Origin: Imperialibacter sp. EC-SDR9
GTDB taxonomy: Bacteria; Bacteroidota; Bacteroidia; Cytophagales; Cyclobacteriaceae
NCBI RefSeq assembly: GCF_902498805.1
Contig: NZ_LR701592.1
Location: forward strand, 1 to 64,000
Direction: 5' to 3'
DNA length: 64,000 bases
The translations under genes were made by a program, and so were the position numbers. Shown here piece by piece: positions 16,601 through 24,922 of this stretch (its first letter is position 1; every line of letters starts with the position of its first letter). The notes beneath the pieces were generated by a model. That model searched no databases, was not told where the DNA came from, and saw only the letters and a program-made list of their open reading frames with translations.

Positions 16601-18360
16601 ACATAGCCAGCCGTGGTTGGCGACACAGTGGTGTTTATTTCAACAGGGCGGTATTCGAGCCCTGTGCCAATAGGAAACAGGCCGTAGAAGGATCCCGATG
16701 AGCTTGTTATAGCAGAGGCTGGGAAAAAGCGTTTCCATGCTCCTCCGTAAACTTTGCCAGCGGTTCTGGTGAGTGATGCACCTGCACCGGAACCGAGAGT
16801 CAGTGTTCTCGTATTCAGGTTGATGTCGCCTGTGGTCATAGTCAGCCCGTTGGTGATTGTCAGGTCTGTGCCAGACTCCAGAACCAGGGTGTTCGGCTTG
16901 TTGACAGTTAGTGCGTAGAAGCTTTCCCCACCAGCTTTGGTGATAGTCTGGTCGGCAACACCACCAAAGGTCACCGAAAAGTTGCCCGACAGCGTGGCTC
17001 CGCTGTTCACCCAGTTTCCGTTGACCCAAATATTACCTGCCAACGTTTTGGTACCGGTTCCACTTAGGTTGACGTGATAATACTGTGCGGGTGCTGCCGC
17101 AAGGCTTCTTATGGTCTGACTACCTGCACCATTGAAGGTGATTGTTCCGCCCGTGATATTGTAGGTGCCGGTGAGTTCGGGCAGCGTTGTGCTAAGTTTA
17201 GCCATTCTCAACTCACCGCCAGACATGGTGAAGTTCGCAGCGCCGGTTTGTCCGAGTGTATTGGTGCCGGTAACGAAAACTCCTGATGTGATTTGTAAAG
17301 TTGCTGCCGCAGTGAGTGTAATGTTGCCGTTGGCAGTTACGGTGCCCCACGAAAATGTATTATTAATCGTTAATGCATAAAAGTTCTCCCCAGCTCCGGG
17401 TGTATAAATCGTTTGATTCGCCGTAGATGAGTTGAAAATGACCGTAGAGGAGCTTTTTGTAAATGTGCCGCCATTATCGTTGTCCCAGTCTCCCTGAAGA
17501 CTGATGATCTTGCTTCCATTGGCATCGAGCGTCGACCCACTGGCTATAGTAAGCAAACCTGCAATATTGATATTGGTGGGGTTGAGTCGCTTAGTAGCCG
17601 CACCCTGAATGATCAGGTTGTGGTAGCTGCCCTGGCCATCCATTGTATAAGGCCCGCCGGAAGTTGCACCAAAAACTACTGTGTTGCCAGTGCCGGTCGC
17701 CGTGAGTCTCACCGTCGTTGGAAAGTTGGCAGGTGTGTTGTAATAGAGAAATGAGGTGGAAGTTGCATTGTTAAAAACACCATTCGTCGTCGCATTTCCC
17801 AACAGCGTCGACGTTCCTGTCATGCGGATGGTACCATTGTTGGTCAGTGTCCTCTTGGCAAGATCTAACCTGGAACTATTGCTGAAGGTAATATCAGTTC
17901 CCGCCACCACCGTGGCATTGTTTCTTAGCCTAAGGCCAGAGCTGGCACTGGTAACGGCAACTGTGCCAGTACCACTCAAAGTATTGCCAGCGGTACCAGC
18001 AAATCTTACCTGTCCATTGGAGCCACCGTTGATAGTGCCATTCAAAACCAGGTTTCGGCACTGCACATGCCTGTTCGTCCCCATAGTAAGCACGGCGGAA
18101 GCGTTGATTGTCAAATTGTTAATGGGTGCGTTGGCGGTGAAGTTGGTGGTCACGGTATGGCCCGCACATATAACTACGTCGTCGCTGACAGTTGGCAGGC
18201 TAGTGGCAGCAGCTCCACCACAGCCCACTGTCGACCAGGTAGCAGTTGAAGTCCAGTTCCCGGATGCTCTGGAATAGAACGTCGCAGCAAAACTGACGGA
18301 ATGAAAAACAAGAAAGCTTGAGAGAAACAGGACAGCACCAAAAAGATACCTTTTGCCCAT
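13636..18360 (-). CDS. Giant T9SS-secreted repeat protein (1574 aa)
   Basis: A very large exported surface protein. A signal peptide occupies residues 1-25 (MGKRYLFGAVLFLSSFLVF...). The G8-like opening module TFYSRASGNWTSTATWS with paired cysteines and an SDDVVICAGHTVTT motif lies at about 27-70. A second copy of that module (TYYSRKTGNWNDASAGNGTW ... SDAVINNGHTVTI) lies at about 700-750, so the protein is an internal tandem duplication. Each copy is followed by hundreds of residues of beta-solenoid-like repeats with phrases such as LTLNGASKTI and GTKTLSG. The last 170 residues contain the same LPIKLLRFTA ... YDGKFEYFGP module as the 793-residue paralogue and a type A T9SS sorting domain (VFPNPTSEVIRW ... 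AKVTKN). Its role may be adhesion or polymer binding. The substrate is unknown. I find no canonical -7 box in the 212 bp upstream. Confidence 0.9.
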   Translation of the reverse strand: MGKRYLFGAVLFLSSFLVFHSVSFAATFYSRASGNWTSTATWSTVGCGGAAATSLPTVSDDVVICAGHTVTTNFTANAPINNLTINASAVLTMGTNRHVQCRNLVLNGTINGGSNGQVRFAGTAGNTLSGTGTVAVTSASSGLRLRNNATVVAGTDITFSNSSRLDLAKRTLTNNGTIRMTGTSTLLGNATTNGVFNNATSTSFLYYNTPANFPTTVRLTATGTGNTVVFGATSGGPYTMDGQGSYHNLIIQGAATKRLNPTNINIAGLLTIASGSTLDANGSKIISLQGDWDNDNGGTFTKSSSTVIFNSSTANQTIYTPGAGENFYALTINNTFSWGTVTANGNITLTAAATLQITSGVFVTGTNTLGQTGAANFTMSGGELRMAKLSTTLPELTGTYNITGGTITFNGAGSQTIRSLAAAPAQYYHVNLSGTGTKTLAGNIWVNGNWVNSGATLSGNFSVTFGGVADQTITKAGGESFYALTVNKPNTLVLESGTDLTITNGLTMTTGDINLNTRTLTLGSGAGASLTRTAGKVYGGAWKRFFPASAITSSSGSFYGLFPIGTGLEYRPVEINTTVSPTTAGYVTATHTDGTTTTDVSYIDNEGATIQRITAMRTTLVTQTLAGGAYNLNVTFTSLSSAGATSDLKLETLTGSPQGVGVSAATTGSTSSPTGKRTLLNVTQLNNDFVLGTTNKATTPMKSTYYSRKTGNWNDASAGNGTWALSDGGSSCDCVPPSSSDAVINNGHTVTIAAASTADYIIVRSGGNLVGTNTLIVNFDVTVEGTGKVAPTAGSWSIGRNLNLTGTTLSSSGAATTINGDFVLNPANSLTLSAPLTVSGNATLNGTLDVGASTLTLNGASKTISGNATINGSGTVTITGNKSTTALANITIVPGLTISAGTTFVNNGTITLLGTATGLNATTSIWTNAASSTLNIQGAGFLATGVLNANANNLVTYSGSGSQAIKAPASGYYNLTVSNAGTKTLSGATVVSNQLTIQGAAILDAATNGLTGTANLSMTGTSQLQLGNTATGTYPALSGTYSLAGGTVVLKQSPGASTAYTIRGVDYYNLTLNGGGAANYTFGTSASIANDMNVSFGGTSTFANPNGGLSVGNSFTFNAASSVSTTLSSELLVGSFTLSGGTIADGGNVIEITEAGGWIRNGGTYTSSGAGRAYFTGDVEQSIGGSMPTSFRRIEMENTSLTGVRLNQPTTVTTQLLLTAGKIISTTSNYLLLSASASSDAGSEDSFVEGPMRKTGSADFVFPVGKGSVWARIGISGLSASLTFQAEYFNSGYGAYDVSQAIPQNMHHVSSLEYWQLDRVSASGSASVTLYWENSDVSEIKNCGDLVVAKGNASSEWENAVSIGTTGSCGPAGAGSVTSQSLSTFSPFTFGAIQQGLNPLPIKLLRFTATPAKSKIDLLWVTAQEKNNDRFTLERSGDGISYEILEEQAGAGTSDRVLTYEAEDTNPLKGINYYRLKQTDYDGKFEYFGPVAASINAVKTIEVFPNPTSEVIRWQCPEKVISIKVFDNSGKLMFTIALKDGDTPELNLSNLPDGMYQIQFFSLAKIYNAKVTKN

Positions 18361-18572
18361 ACATTTAATAAGTGAGAAGGGTTTCTATTAACCATAATAA
18401 TGTTTTCTATCAGCTTTGCAGCTTTTAGAAAATTATATAGGATTCTGATCAGGTCAACAGATTCGGTGCGAATATCAAAACAATTTCATCATGGCGAGCG
18501 GAAATTCGACGAAATGGCAAAAGATATCGGTGATTTCTTTCTCTTACTCGACTTCGGGTGAAGTCAGTGTCG

Positions 18573-19043
18573 TTAGAGCATCCTTACACTTGGCTCATGC
18601 CTTACCTTAAAATTGACGGATCTTGCAATGAAGCACATCTCGTTGGCTTTGTGATGTAGCCTTTGGGTTTCATCAACTCTTGTAGCATCGGTTATTGTAA
18701 CAGCAGGCCTCAGCACCACCTCACTGAACTGCCCGCTGCCGTCAGGGTTTTCCACCATGGTGCCCTCGGCATTGTCTGCATAATCGGTAACCACAATGCC
18801 GGCATCGGAACACAGGTGTAAAAACCACAGCATGTGGCACGAAGATATAGAAGACAGAAACAGCTCTTCGGGATTGTGCCTGCGTTTGTCGCCCCGAAAG
18901 GATGGGTCGGAGGAGGTGAGAATGTCGGGCTTTCCATCGATGCTGACCGTGTGGCTCCGTTCATAGTCACGGTAGCCTGAAGTGCCGGTGCCTTTGTTGC
19001 CTGTCCAGCGAATGGTGGATTGATAGTGGTGTGTTTTGGCCAT
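18573..19043 (-). CDS. OsmC-family protein
   Basis: A 156-residue member of the OsmC/Ohr family, which reduce organic hydroperoxides with a conserved cysteine pair. Here NPEELFLSSISSCHMLWFL (about residues 76-94) carries the first cysteine, and NEMCFIARSVNF near residue 135 carries the second. The N-terminus matches the usual strand pattern. A second, distant OsmC gene lies at 55106. It stands alone on its strand, 123 bp upstream of the next leftward gene. Confidence 0.88.
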   Translation of the reverse strand: MAKTHHYQSTIRWTGNKGTGTSGYRDYERSHTVSIDGKPDILTSSDPSFRGDKRRHNPEELFLSSISSCHMLWFLHLCSDAGIVVTDYADNAEGTMVENPDGSGQFSEVVLRPAVTITDATRVDETQRLHHKANEMCFIARSVNFKVRHEPSVRML

Positions 19044-19166
19044 TTAAAGTTAAGCGTCAATTATTGCATGAATTAACGGCGTTGGCAGGTAAAAGATGCA
19101 GTGCTTTTCCGTCATTTTAATCAGAATGCGTTTGCCCTGTGCATTGCCAATACCACCGTCAATCGT

Positions 19167-19760
19167 TCAAGAAAATTCCCGATCCCCGATCAATTTATCA
19201 CGCAGGCTCTCTAGTTTTTTCTTCCGGGGCAGGTGTATCCTGTTCAGTTCCCACCTCACCACCAGAAACGATAGAATGAAGCCGCCTGTCACGATAACCC
19301 ACCGGTACCATGGTGCATCATGCAGTACCATGTTCGGGTAAGCAAAAATGGAAGCTGGCAGTAGAAACCACCACATGAAGGTTCTGGCGAAAGTAACTAT
19401 GTAGCCGGCGTTGGTGATGGCGTGATCAAGCTCGCCCAGCATCGATTGATCAAAGCGATGTTCATTTTTCTTTCTGTTTCTGCGACTAAAAAATACGAAC
19501 AGAGTAATGAGGAAAAAGGCCAGGCCACCGACTAAAGCATACATGCTGTTGTTGTCGAAAATGACATCCCAGACCAGAATGCCGCCGGTTACAGTAGCAA
19601 TGATCATAATTCCTATTTCGTTCATGTTGGCAACCAGCTTCGTTTTATTTTTGTGCTTATGGATGCGCTGGTGAAGCGCTGTTTCATTAATAGCGTACAT
19701 AGGTTCGTTATTTTGAGTGTCCCAAATTTTTTTTAAATCCTCAAACTCCATGGTATTCAT
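19167..19760 (-). CDS. Membrane protein paired with an ECF sigma factor (probable anti-sigma role)
   Basis: A 197-residue protein starting with a soluble, acidic N-terminal segment (MEFEDLKKIWDTQ at about residue 4). Four hydrophobic stretches follow, at about residues 50-68, 74-90, 118-138 and 148-165. Its start lies 20 bp inside the upstream sigma factor gene, so the two are translationally coupled. ECF sigma factors are usually controlled by a co-encoded membrane anti-sigma. No zinc-binding anti-sigma motif (HxxxCxxC) is seen, so the role rests on context only. Confidence 0.65.
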   Translation of the reverse strand: MNTMEFEDLKKIWDTQNNEPMYAINETALHQRIHKHKNKTKLVANMNEIGIMIIATVTGGILVWDVIFDNNSMYALVGGLAFFLITLFVFFSRRNRKKNEHRFDQSMLGELDHAITNAGYIVTFARTFMWWFLLPASIFAYPNMVLHDAPWYRWVIVTGGFILSFLVVRWELNRIHLPRKKKLESLRDKLIGDREFS

Positions 19761-20265
19761 ATTTTTTAGATTGAGTGGTCAAATGTTTTTTAATCCGGTG
19801 GATTTTAACGCCAATATTGGTTTCGGTTAAACCCACCATGTCTGCCATTTCTTTATAGCTGAAACCATCGAGCAGCAGCAGGGTAAGCGACCGCTCTATT
19901 TCGCTCAGCAAAGCGATTTCGGCGTAAAGCCACGCCAGCTTTTCGTCGTTGTGCGTCGCTTGTTCCTGGAGCAACAAAGGGTGTGCTGAAGGCAGCCCTT
20001 CTATCGACTCCCGGCCATCGCTGTGCTTCTTTTCTTTCATCGACCAGCGCATGGCGGTATTTAGCGACACCCGGTACAGCCAGGTACTCGCCGCTGACTC
20101 ATGCCTGAATTTTGGAATAGAATGCCACACCTGAATGGTGATTTCCTGAAACAAATCGTCCCGGTCAAACTCCGTGAACGCATAGGCCCGTACCACTTTA
20201 AAGAGGAGGGCTTTGTATTGACTAAGCCAGGTGTTGAAAATGTGTTGCTGTTCGCTTTCCTTCAT
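19741..20265 (-). CDS. ECF-type RNA polymerase sigma factor
   Basis: A 174-residue sigma-70 family factor. Region 2 is at about residues 20-85 (FDRDDLFQEITIQVWHSIPKF is the conserved 2.2 core). Region 4 is at about 110-165 (LLLDGFSYKEMADMVGLTETNIGVKIHRIKKHL, a helix-turn-helix for the -35 element). It overlaps the following membrane-protein gene by 20 bp. The genes it controls are not visible. Confidence 0.92.
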   Translation of the reverse strand: MKESEQQHIFNTWLSQYKALLFKVVRAYAFTEFDRDDLFQEITIQVWHSIPKFRHESAASTWLYRVSLNTAMRWSMKEKKHSDGRESIEGLPSAHPLLLQEQATHNDEKLAWLYAEIALLSEIERSLTLLLLDGFSYKEMADMVGLTETNIGVKIHRIKKHLTTQSKKYEYHGV

Positions 20266-20524
20266 TTTTACCGGGTGGTTACTTAGCTAGTACCAGGCTC
20301 TGTGGATTTCTTACAGGATGAAGGTAATTATTTACAATAAGTGAAAGAGGTTGCTTTCTACAACCAGCAAAGGCACCCTCTTTAATTCTTGCTCTTTGGA
20401 AGAAGTTTTACGCAATATTTTTGGCAATGAAAACATTTGTTGGGGCATTTGAACTTATAAAAGCATGCAATTCAATAATAATTCGGTATAATTATTGTTA
20501 TCCTATCGATTAAAACACATACCT

Positions 20525-21106
20525 ATGAAAAAAATTCAACTAGCTTTTCTCCTTTTGCTCTTCGCCGGGGCGGCTTATGCCCAGTTTGAAGACACCAAAT
20601 TTGTGATTGGCGGTGCGATTGGTTATAACAACGACGCTTTTTCAAGTGTATCCTCTATAGGAGTTGTTCCTTCTTTTGCAAAAACCATTAAATCAGATGC
20701 CTTGATTGGACTGTCAGGCGGATACTACACGTCCATTGTGAAGAACAATGACTCGAACACCAAAGAGACCCGGGAAAACGTCCATGCGGGTATATACTAC
20801 CAAAAATTTTATGGAATAGCAGAGCGTGTGTTTTTTAACTGGAGGGCTCTGGCGGGAATGAGTTTCGTTAATCAGGGAAGCACTTTCTCTACTTACGACA
20901 CTCGAGGATATGAATTTAACCTGATGCCAGGGCTTAGCTGGAAAGTAACGGAAAATATTATGTTGCAGGCTTCGCTTGGTGAAGCAGGCTACAGCTATCA
21001 AAGCCAGTCTTCCGACTCTCAGAGTTCTCCTGTAGATGTTAAAAACAGCCAGTTTAACATTCGGTTCAATAACCCCCAATTAGGAGTGGCCTTTCTAATC
21101 AAATAA
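20525..21106 (+). CDS. Outer-membrane beta-barrel protein
   Basis: A 193-residue outer-membrane protein. The start is set at the ATG at 20525 because it opens a signal peptide (MKKIQLAFLLLLFAGAAYAQ). The mature part alternates polar and hydrophobic residues in about eight strands and ends NPQLGVAFLIK, a barrel-type terminal strand. A paralogue with the same plan follows 48 bp later on the same strand (both have FYxxxxRVFFNW or VYFNWKA motifs and PGxSWKV). The pair probably arose by duplication. Function unknown. Confidence 0.8.
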   Translation: MKKIQLAFLLLLFAGAAYAQFEDTKFVIGGAIGYNNDAFSSVSSIGVVPSFAKTIKSDALIGLSGGYYTSIVKNNDSNTKETRENVHAGIYYQKFYGIAERVFFNWRALAGMSFVNQGSTFSTYDTRGYEFNLMPGLSWKVTENIMLQASLGEAGYSYQSQSSDSQSSPVDVKNSQFNIRFNNPQLGVAFLIK

Positions 21107-21154
21107 GAGGTTATAAACTTCAGAAATAGGGAACCCACAAAAAAATCAATAACC

Positions 21155-21766
21155 ATGAAAAAGACTCAACTATCCATATTCTTTGTTCTAATGTGTTCTG
21201 CTTCTTTTGCTCAATTTGACAGCACAGCCTATGTGCTGGGGGGGCTAGCGAACTATGGTTTTACTCACACCAAAGCTAATATCAATAATGATAGCCAACA
21301 GTACTCAACTTCCTCATTTTCCTTTAGTCCATCAATTGCTAAACCTATAAAAAGTACTACGCTGGTGGGGTTGGAGCTCGGCTTTGCTCTATTGTCCGGC
21401 AAATATGGAGCTGAGGATTACACAAATGAGAACCTGACTCAATCCTATAGTTTGGCGGTTTTTTATCAAAGATTTTATCCAATAGTCAATAAAGTGTATT
21501 TCAATTGGAAAGCGAGTGTGGGAGCAGGGTTTAATAGAAATAAACTGGTTTTTGATGGTGTTAATTCAACCTCTACTTCGAACACAATGTCTTACGAAGC
21601 AGTTGCGACGCCGGGTATTAGCTGGAAGGTGATGGACAGGATGATGCTAAACGGCAGTGTCGGAGGTGTGTCGTTCGGTTTTGCCGATACTGAGTCGGGA
21701 GGCACGACTGATCTCAACATCTTCTTTAATAGACCTCAGTTTGGCTTTTCTTTTCTCCTGAAGTAA
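21155..21766 (+). CDS. Outer-membrane beta-barrel protein, paralogue of the preceding gene
   Basis: A 203-residue barrel protein with a signal peptide (MKKTQLSIFFVLMCSASFAQF). It shares with its upstream neighbour the early strand SFSPSIAKPIKS, the YQRFYPIVNKVYFNWKA segment, PGISWKVMDRMML and a terminal GFSFLLK strand. The two are 48 bp apart, in one likely transcript. It is convergent with the RibA-like gene ending at 21777. Confidence 0.8.
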   Translation: MKKTQLSIFFVLMCSASFAQFDSTAYVLGGLANYGFTHTKANINNDSQQYSTSSFSFSPSIAKPIKSTTLVGLELGFALLSGKYGAEDYTNENLTQSYSLAVFYQRFYPIVNKVYFNWKASVGAGFNRNKLVFDGVNSTSTSNTMSYEAVATPGISWKVMDRMMLNGSVGGVSFGFADTESGGTTDLNIFFNRPQFGFSFLLK

Positions 21767-21776
21767 AAAATGATAA

Positions 21777-22283
21777 TCAGGTGGGCACCGTGCCCACCAC
21801 TTTCACACCATGGCTGGTGAGCGTTTCGGTCTTGTTTGCATTCCCGGTAATCATGCGAACGGACTTCACGCCCAGTTCTTTCAGTATCTCAGCTGCCGCC
21901 CGAAAATCCCGGGCATCTCTTTTAAAACCGACGGCCTCGTAGGCATCGGCTTGCTTCACACCCTGGCGCTTGTGCTCCACACTTTTGAGCAAGGCAAAGT
22001 GGCCATTGCCCTTTCCTTCCTGCTCCAGCCAAATCACAATGCCCTTGCCCTCTTGTTGTATGAGCTGCTGCGATTTTTCCATTTGTTCCCGGCAGTCGCA
22101 CTCAATGCTGTTGAAGGCGTGCCCAAAAAGGCAGGACGAATGCACCCTGCAAAGCACTTCTTCCCCATCTTTCACATTGCCCATCACCAGGGCAATCGAC
22201 TCTTTCTGTCCGTCGTAGTAGAGCACCTCATGGTACTCACCAAATTTTGTTTTGAGGTTGCCCTCGGCCATTTTAACGATCAT
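21777..22283 (-). CDS. GTP cyclohydrolase II-like protein with altered active-site motifs
   Basis: A 168-residue protein of the RibA fold. The ATG at 22283 is chosen because AAAGGAAAG, a good ribosome binding site, lies just upstream. Longer frames lack family similarity. The zinc-binding cysteines are present (RVHSSCLFGHAFNSIECDCR, about residues 40-60). The catalytic loop usually read as QEGRGIGL is QEGKGNGH here, with Arg replaced by Lys. The usual DTVEAN reads DAYEAV, and TNNPxK reads TGNANK. It may act on a different nucleotide or be inactive in riboflavin synthesis. No other riboflavin genes are nearby. Confidence 0.75.
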   Translation of the reverse strand: MIVKMAEGNLKTKFGEYHEVLYYDGQKESIALVMGNVKDGEEVLCRVHSSCLFGHAFNSIECDCREQMEKSQQLIQQEGKGIVIWLEQEGKGNGHFALLKSVEHKRQGVKQADAYEAVGFKRDARDFRAAAEILKELGVKSVRMITGNANKTETLTSHGVKVVGTVPT

Positions 22284-22419
22284 AACACTTTCCTTTGAAG
22301 CCGTGAAGTTAGTGAACGTTGGCAAAAGCTGAAAAGCAAAGGGAGGCTGCTGTGAGTGGAGACACTCACAAAACACCATCAGGTTTCCGGGTGTGTCTTC
22401 CTACCCCACCGTCGTTTTC

Positions 22420-22437
22420 GGGTGTGTCTTCACACCC
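22420..22437. other. Perfect 7-bp hairpin between the RibA-like and M55 genes
   Basis: GGGTGTG-TCTT-CACACCC is a perfect stem-loop. A partial copy of its left half (CCGGGTGTGTCTTCCTACCCC) occurs about 30 bp to the left. It has no T-run, so I do not call it a terminator. Confidence 0.4.
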
Positions 22438-22474
22438 ATACACCTGCCGAATTGAGGCTGTCTTCGCACCCGGC

Positions 22475-23347
22475 TTACCACTGCAAATACTTATAAATAA
22501 TCCTGATCAGCTTGTACGCCTCGTCCATGTCTTTGGCCTGGTACGACACCGTGTAGCCATCCACCCGCTTCATGCCGGGGATGCCCATGGCCACATCGGC
22601 ACGGGTGGGGGCGTCGACCTTCAGCACAAACTCAATGGGGTTTTGCACCGGCAGGGGTTTGGCATTTTTAATATCCTTCAGGGCTGCTTTGGTTTGTGTC
22701 TGTAGCTCCTTCTTCACCACATCGGGGTGGAGGAGTTTGGCGGCGCTGGAGCCAATGGCTTCCTTGGTGGAGACGGTGTGCACCGTCGGTATCAGCTTTT
22801 TAATTTCTTCGGTGAAGGTTTTGTCGCCGCTGGCCAGGATGACAGGCACACCCACAGCACCAGCGAAAAATGTGTTCAGCCCACCTTCGCCTACTTCGGT
22901 GCCATTGATCCAAAGGCCTTTTACCGAGCCGGAACCGGTGTGAGCCAGTAAGCCATTTTCGGTGCCCGCCATGGCGTGGTAGCCAATGTAGATCACCCCA
23001 TCGAAGCTGGAGTCCAGTCCCTGCACCATGCCCAGGGGTTTGATATTGCTCTGAATGTATTCCACCCTTGGGTCGAGCTGGGTGTGGAGGAGGTTTTGCA
23101 TGTCGCCGTGGCTGTCGTTCACCACTATGGTGGCCGGGCCGGTTTCAAAAATGGCAGCTACCACAGCATTCACTTCGTCGGTCATCAGCTTGCGGCCGGT
23201 GTCGTAGTCTTTGCCGCCGCTGGTCATTTTGGAAGTGCCTATGCCGCCAATGCCCTCCATGTCTACGGAGATAAAGAGCTTCACAGGTTGGGGTTGGGCA
23301 AGGGCTGTGGTGGAAACCAGCAGGAGTAGGAAGAGAAGTTTTTTCAT
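22475..23347 (-). CDS. Secreted M55-family D-aminopeptidase (DppA-like)
   Basis: A 290-residue exported metallopeptidase. A signal peptide (MKKLLFLLLLVSTTALAQ) is followed by the M55 pattern: SVDMEGIGGI (about 27-36, metal-binding Asp and Glu), VVNDSHGDM (about 97-105) and GYHAMAG (about 123-129), with NGTEVGEGGLN near 150. Family members cleave peptides with N-terminal D-amino acids and can salvage cell-wall peptides. Export to the periplasm is predicted here, unlike the cytosolic Bacillus DppA. It seems to be its own transcription unit. Confidence 0.88.
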   Translation of the reverse strand: MKKLLFLLLLVSTTALAQPQPVKLFISVDMEGIGGIGTSKMTSGGKDYDTGRKLMTDEVNAVVAAIFETGPATIVVNDSHGDMQNLLHTQLDPRVEYIQSNIKPLGMVQGLDSSFDGVIYIGYHAMAGTENGLLAHTGSGSVKGLWINGTEVGEGGLNTFFAGAVGVPVILASGDKTFTEEIKKLIPTVHTVSTKEAIGSSAAKLLHPDVVKKELQTQTKAALKDIKNAKPLPVQNPIEFVLKVDAPTRADVAMGIPGMKRVDGYTVSYQAKDMDEAYKLIRIIYKYLQW

Positions 23348-23533
23348 GGAGGTTGGGTAGATAAAAGAGTCTAATGAAAATGGGGTGTGGGTACAATTTA
23401 GCGGGTTGGAGGGAAAAAACTAAGGCAGGTGTGATGGGGGGGGAGGGTAGGGTGCACCATTTCAAAACATCGTGAGCTTGCTGATGAAGCCAGGAGGGTA
23501 AAAAGGACAAAGCAGCGAAGTGTTCATATGGCG

Positions 23534-24916
23534 CTATTGAACATACCCGAATACAAGCAATTCAGAAATACACATATCCTTATATTTGGTACCCTCATAC
23601 ACTTCATCTACTTTGATCTTTATGGAAGTAACCTTCATAAATCCGAAGCCTTGTTCGATTTTCGTACTATCGTCCCAATTAACAAGCTCTGGGCCTTCAG
23701 AGGGCTCATAAGACAGAAACTCAACTGTGTTCAATAGATTGGCAGACCCGGCAGGGAGCGAAGAAATTTTCTTCATGTTGACCGAGGTTTCATCCTTGCA
23801 TTGTTTAACGCTTTGACTGTTTTCCATGTTGTAGCAGGTGCCGGATACAACTAATGAGCCGCTTTTTATCTTCCCATTTTCCACAAAAGTTGCCGTGTTC
23901 TTTGTATAGCCGTTGACCATCGCAATCCCGGTGAGGGTAAAGTTGGGATTTAGCTCAAGTTCAATCCATTTCCCAACGCCATTGCCAGAATGCCCCTCCA
24001 CCCAGGCCGTTGCCAGGTCGCCGTCTATGAGATTTCCCATCGCATAAGTTGGCCCAAGTGTGGATGACACCGTGATTGCTTTCACAGCTTCCGGAGCCCG
24101 ATTGATATAAAACAGTTTTCTGAAGTGTTGGGTATTTACATCGCCATAGTCGACCAATATTTTTGAGTTTTCGGTGAAACTATAATTGTTAGCCGAAAAG
24201 GCTAGCGTGTTATTTTCTGCATGCTGAGTGAACCCCTCAAGTCCACGCACTCTGAAGTTGTCGCATTCACCTGGTCGAACAATATTCACTGTTATGCTCC
24301 CTGCTTGCGCATTACCCCAACTACCTGCCGGCGACAGGTCGTAAAGGTATTTGTAATTGTTTCCGCTGCCATATGTTTCGTAATCGTAGGCCGGTTCATG
24401 CATGTTTGAAGTGGTATACTCGGAGGGAGTAGTTAATGTGATTCGCAAAAAATTTTCTAAACCTTCCTCGATGTCAACCTTAGAAATGAACCATACTCTC
24501 AGTAGTTCATCTGTGCTCCTATTCCTTTTCAACTGGTATTTCTTGCTGACAATGGAATCGGTGGAAATGGCTTTCCCATTGAGAGTCATCGAATAGCTTA
24601 TGTTCTCAATCAACTCCTCTATTGGTAGATTCTCTTCCTCTAATGACTCGCCGCCCATGCTTAGGTAGAAGTCTACCGGAAAGGCATATAAAAGTGATCG
24701 AGCCTTTCCGCCATTCTTTAGTTGATACACTACTGTGGCCTTGACGGTACTTTTAGCTGAAAAGTCAAGCGTCAGGTCTTCACGCAAAAGCAGAACATCT
24801 TTTGTGTTGATGAGCTTAATATTACCCGTTTCTTTAAACAGGGAAGAATGGATGGTGCCGCCGTTGGCGAACGCCAGCCCAGGTAAAAAGAGTAACAGTA
24901 AAGTGTATCGGTGCAT
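23534..24916 (-). CDS. Secreted protein with C-terminal discoidin/NADase-type glycan-binding domain
   Basis: A 460-residue exported protein. The signal peptide is MHRYTLLLLFLPGLAFA. The middle (about 30-260) is a beta-rich region I do not recognise. Residues about 275-455 look like a galactose-binding/discoidin fold of the NADase-type glycan-binding family (MGNLIDGDLATAWVEG, GKWIELELNPNFTLTGIAMVNGY, then MKVTSIKIKVDEVYEGTKYKD and a late ISELLVFG). It starts 6 bp after the stop of the phosphorothioate-type restriction gene, so the two are probably on one transcript even though one product is secreted and the other cytosolic. Confidence 0.75.
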   Translation of the reverse strand: MHRYTLLLLFLPGLAFANGGTIHSSLFKETGNIKLINTKDVLLLREDLTLDFSAKSTVKATVVYQLKNGGKARSLLYAFPVDFYLSMGGESLEEENLPIEELIENISYSMTLNGKAISTDSIVSKKYQLKRNRSTDELLRVWFISKVDIEEGLENFLRITLTTPSEYTTSNMHEPAYDYETYGSGNNYKYLYDLSPAGSWGNAQAGSITVNIVRPGECDNFRVRGLEGFTQHAENNTLAFSANNYSFTENSKILVDYGDVNTQHFRKLFYINRAPEAVKAITVSSTLGPTYAMGNLIDGDLATAWVEGHSGNGVGKWIELELNPNFTLTGIAMVNGYTKNTATFVENGKIKSGSLVVSGTCYNMENSQSVKQCKDETSVNMKKISSLPAGSANLLNTVEFLSYEPSEGPELVNWDDSTKIEQGFGFMKVTSIKIKVDEVYEGTKYKDMCISELLVFGYVQ

Positions 24917-24922
24917 AGTAAG

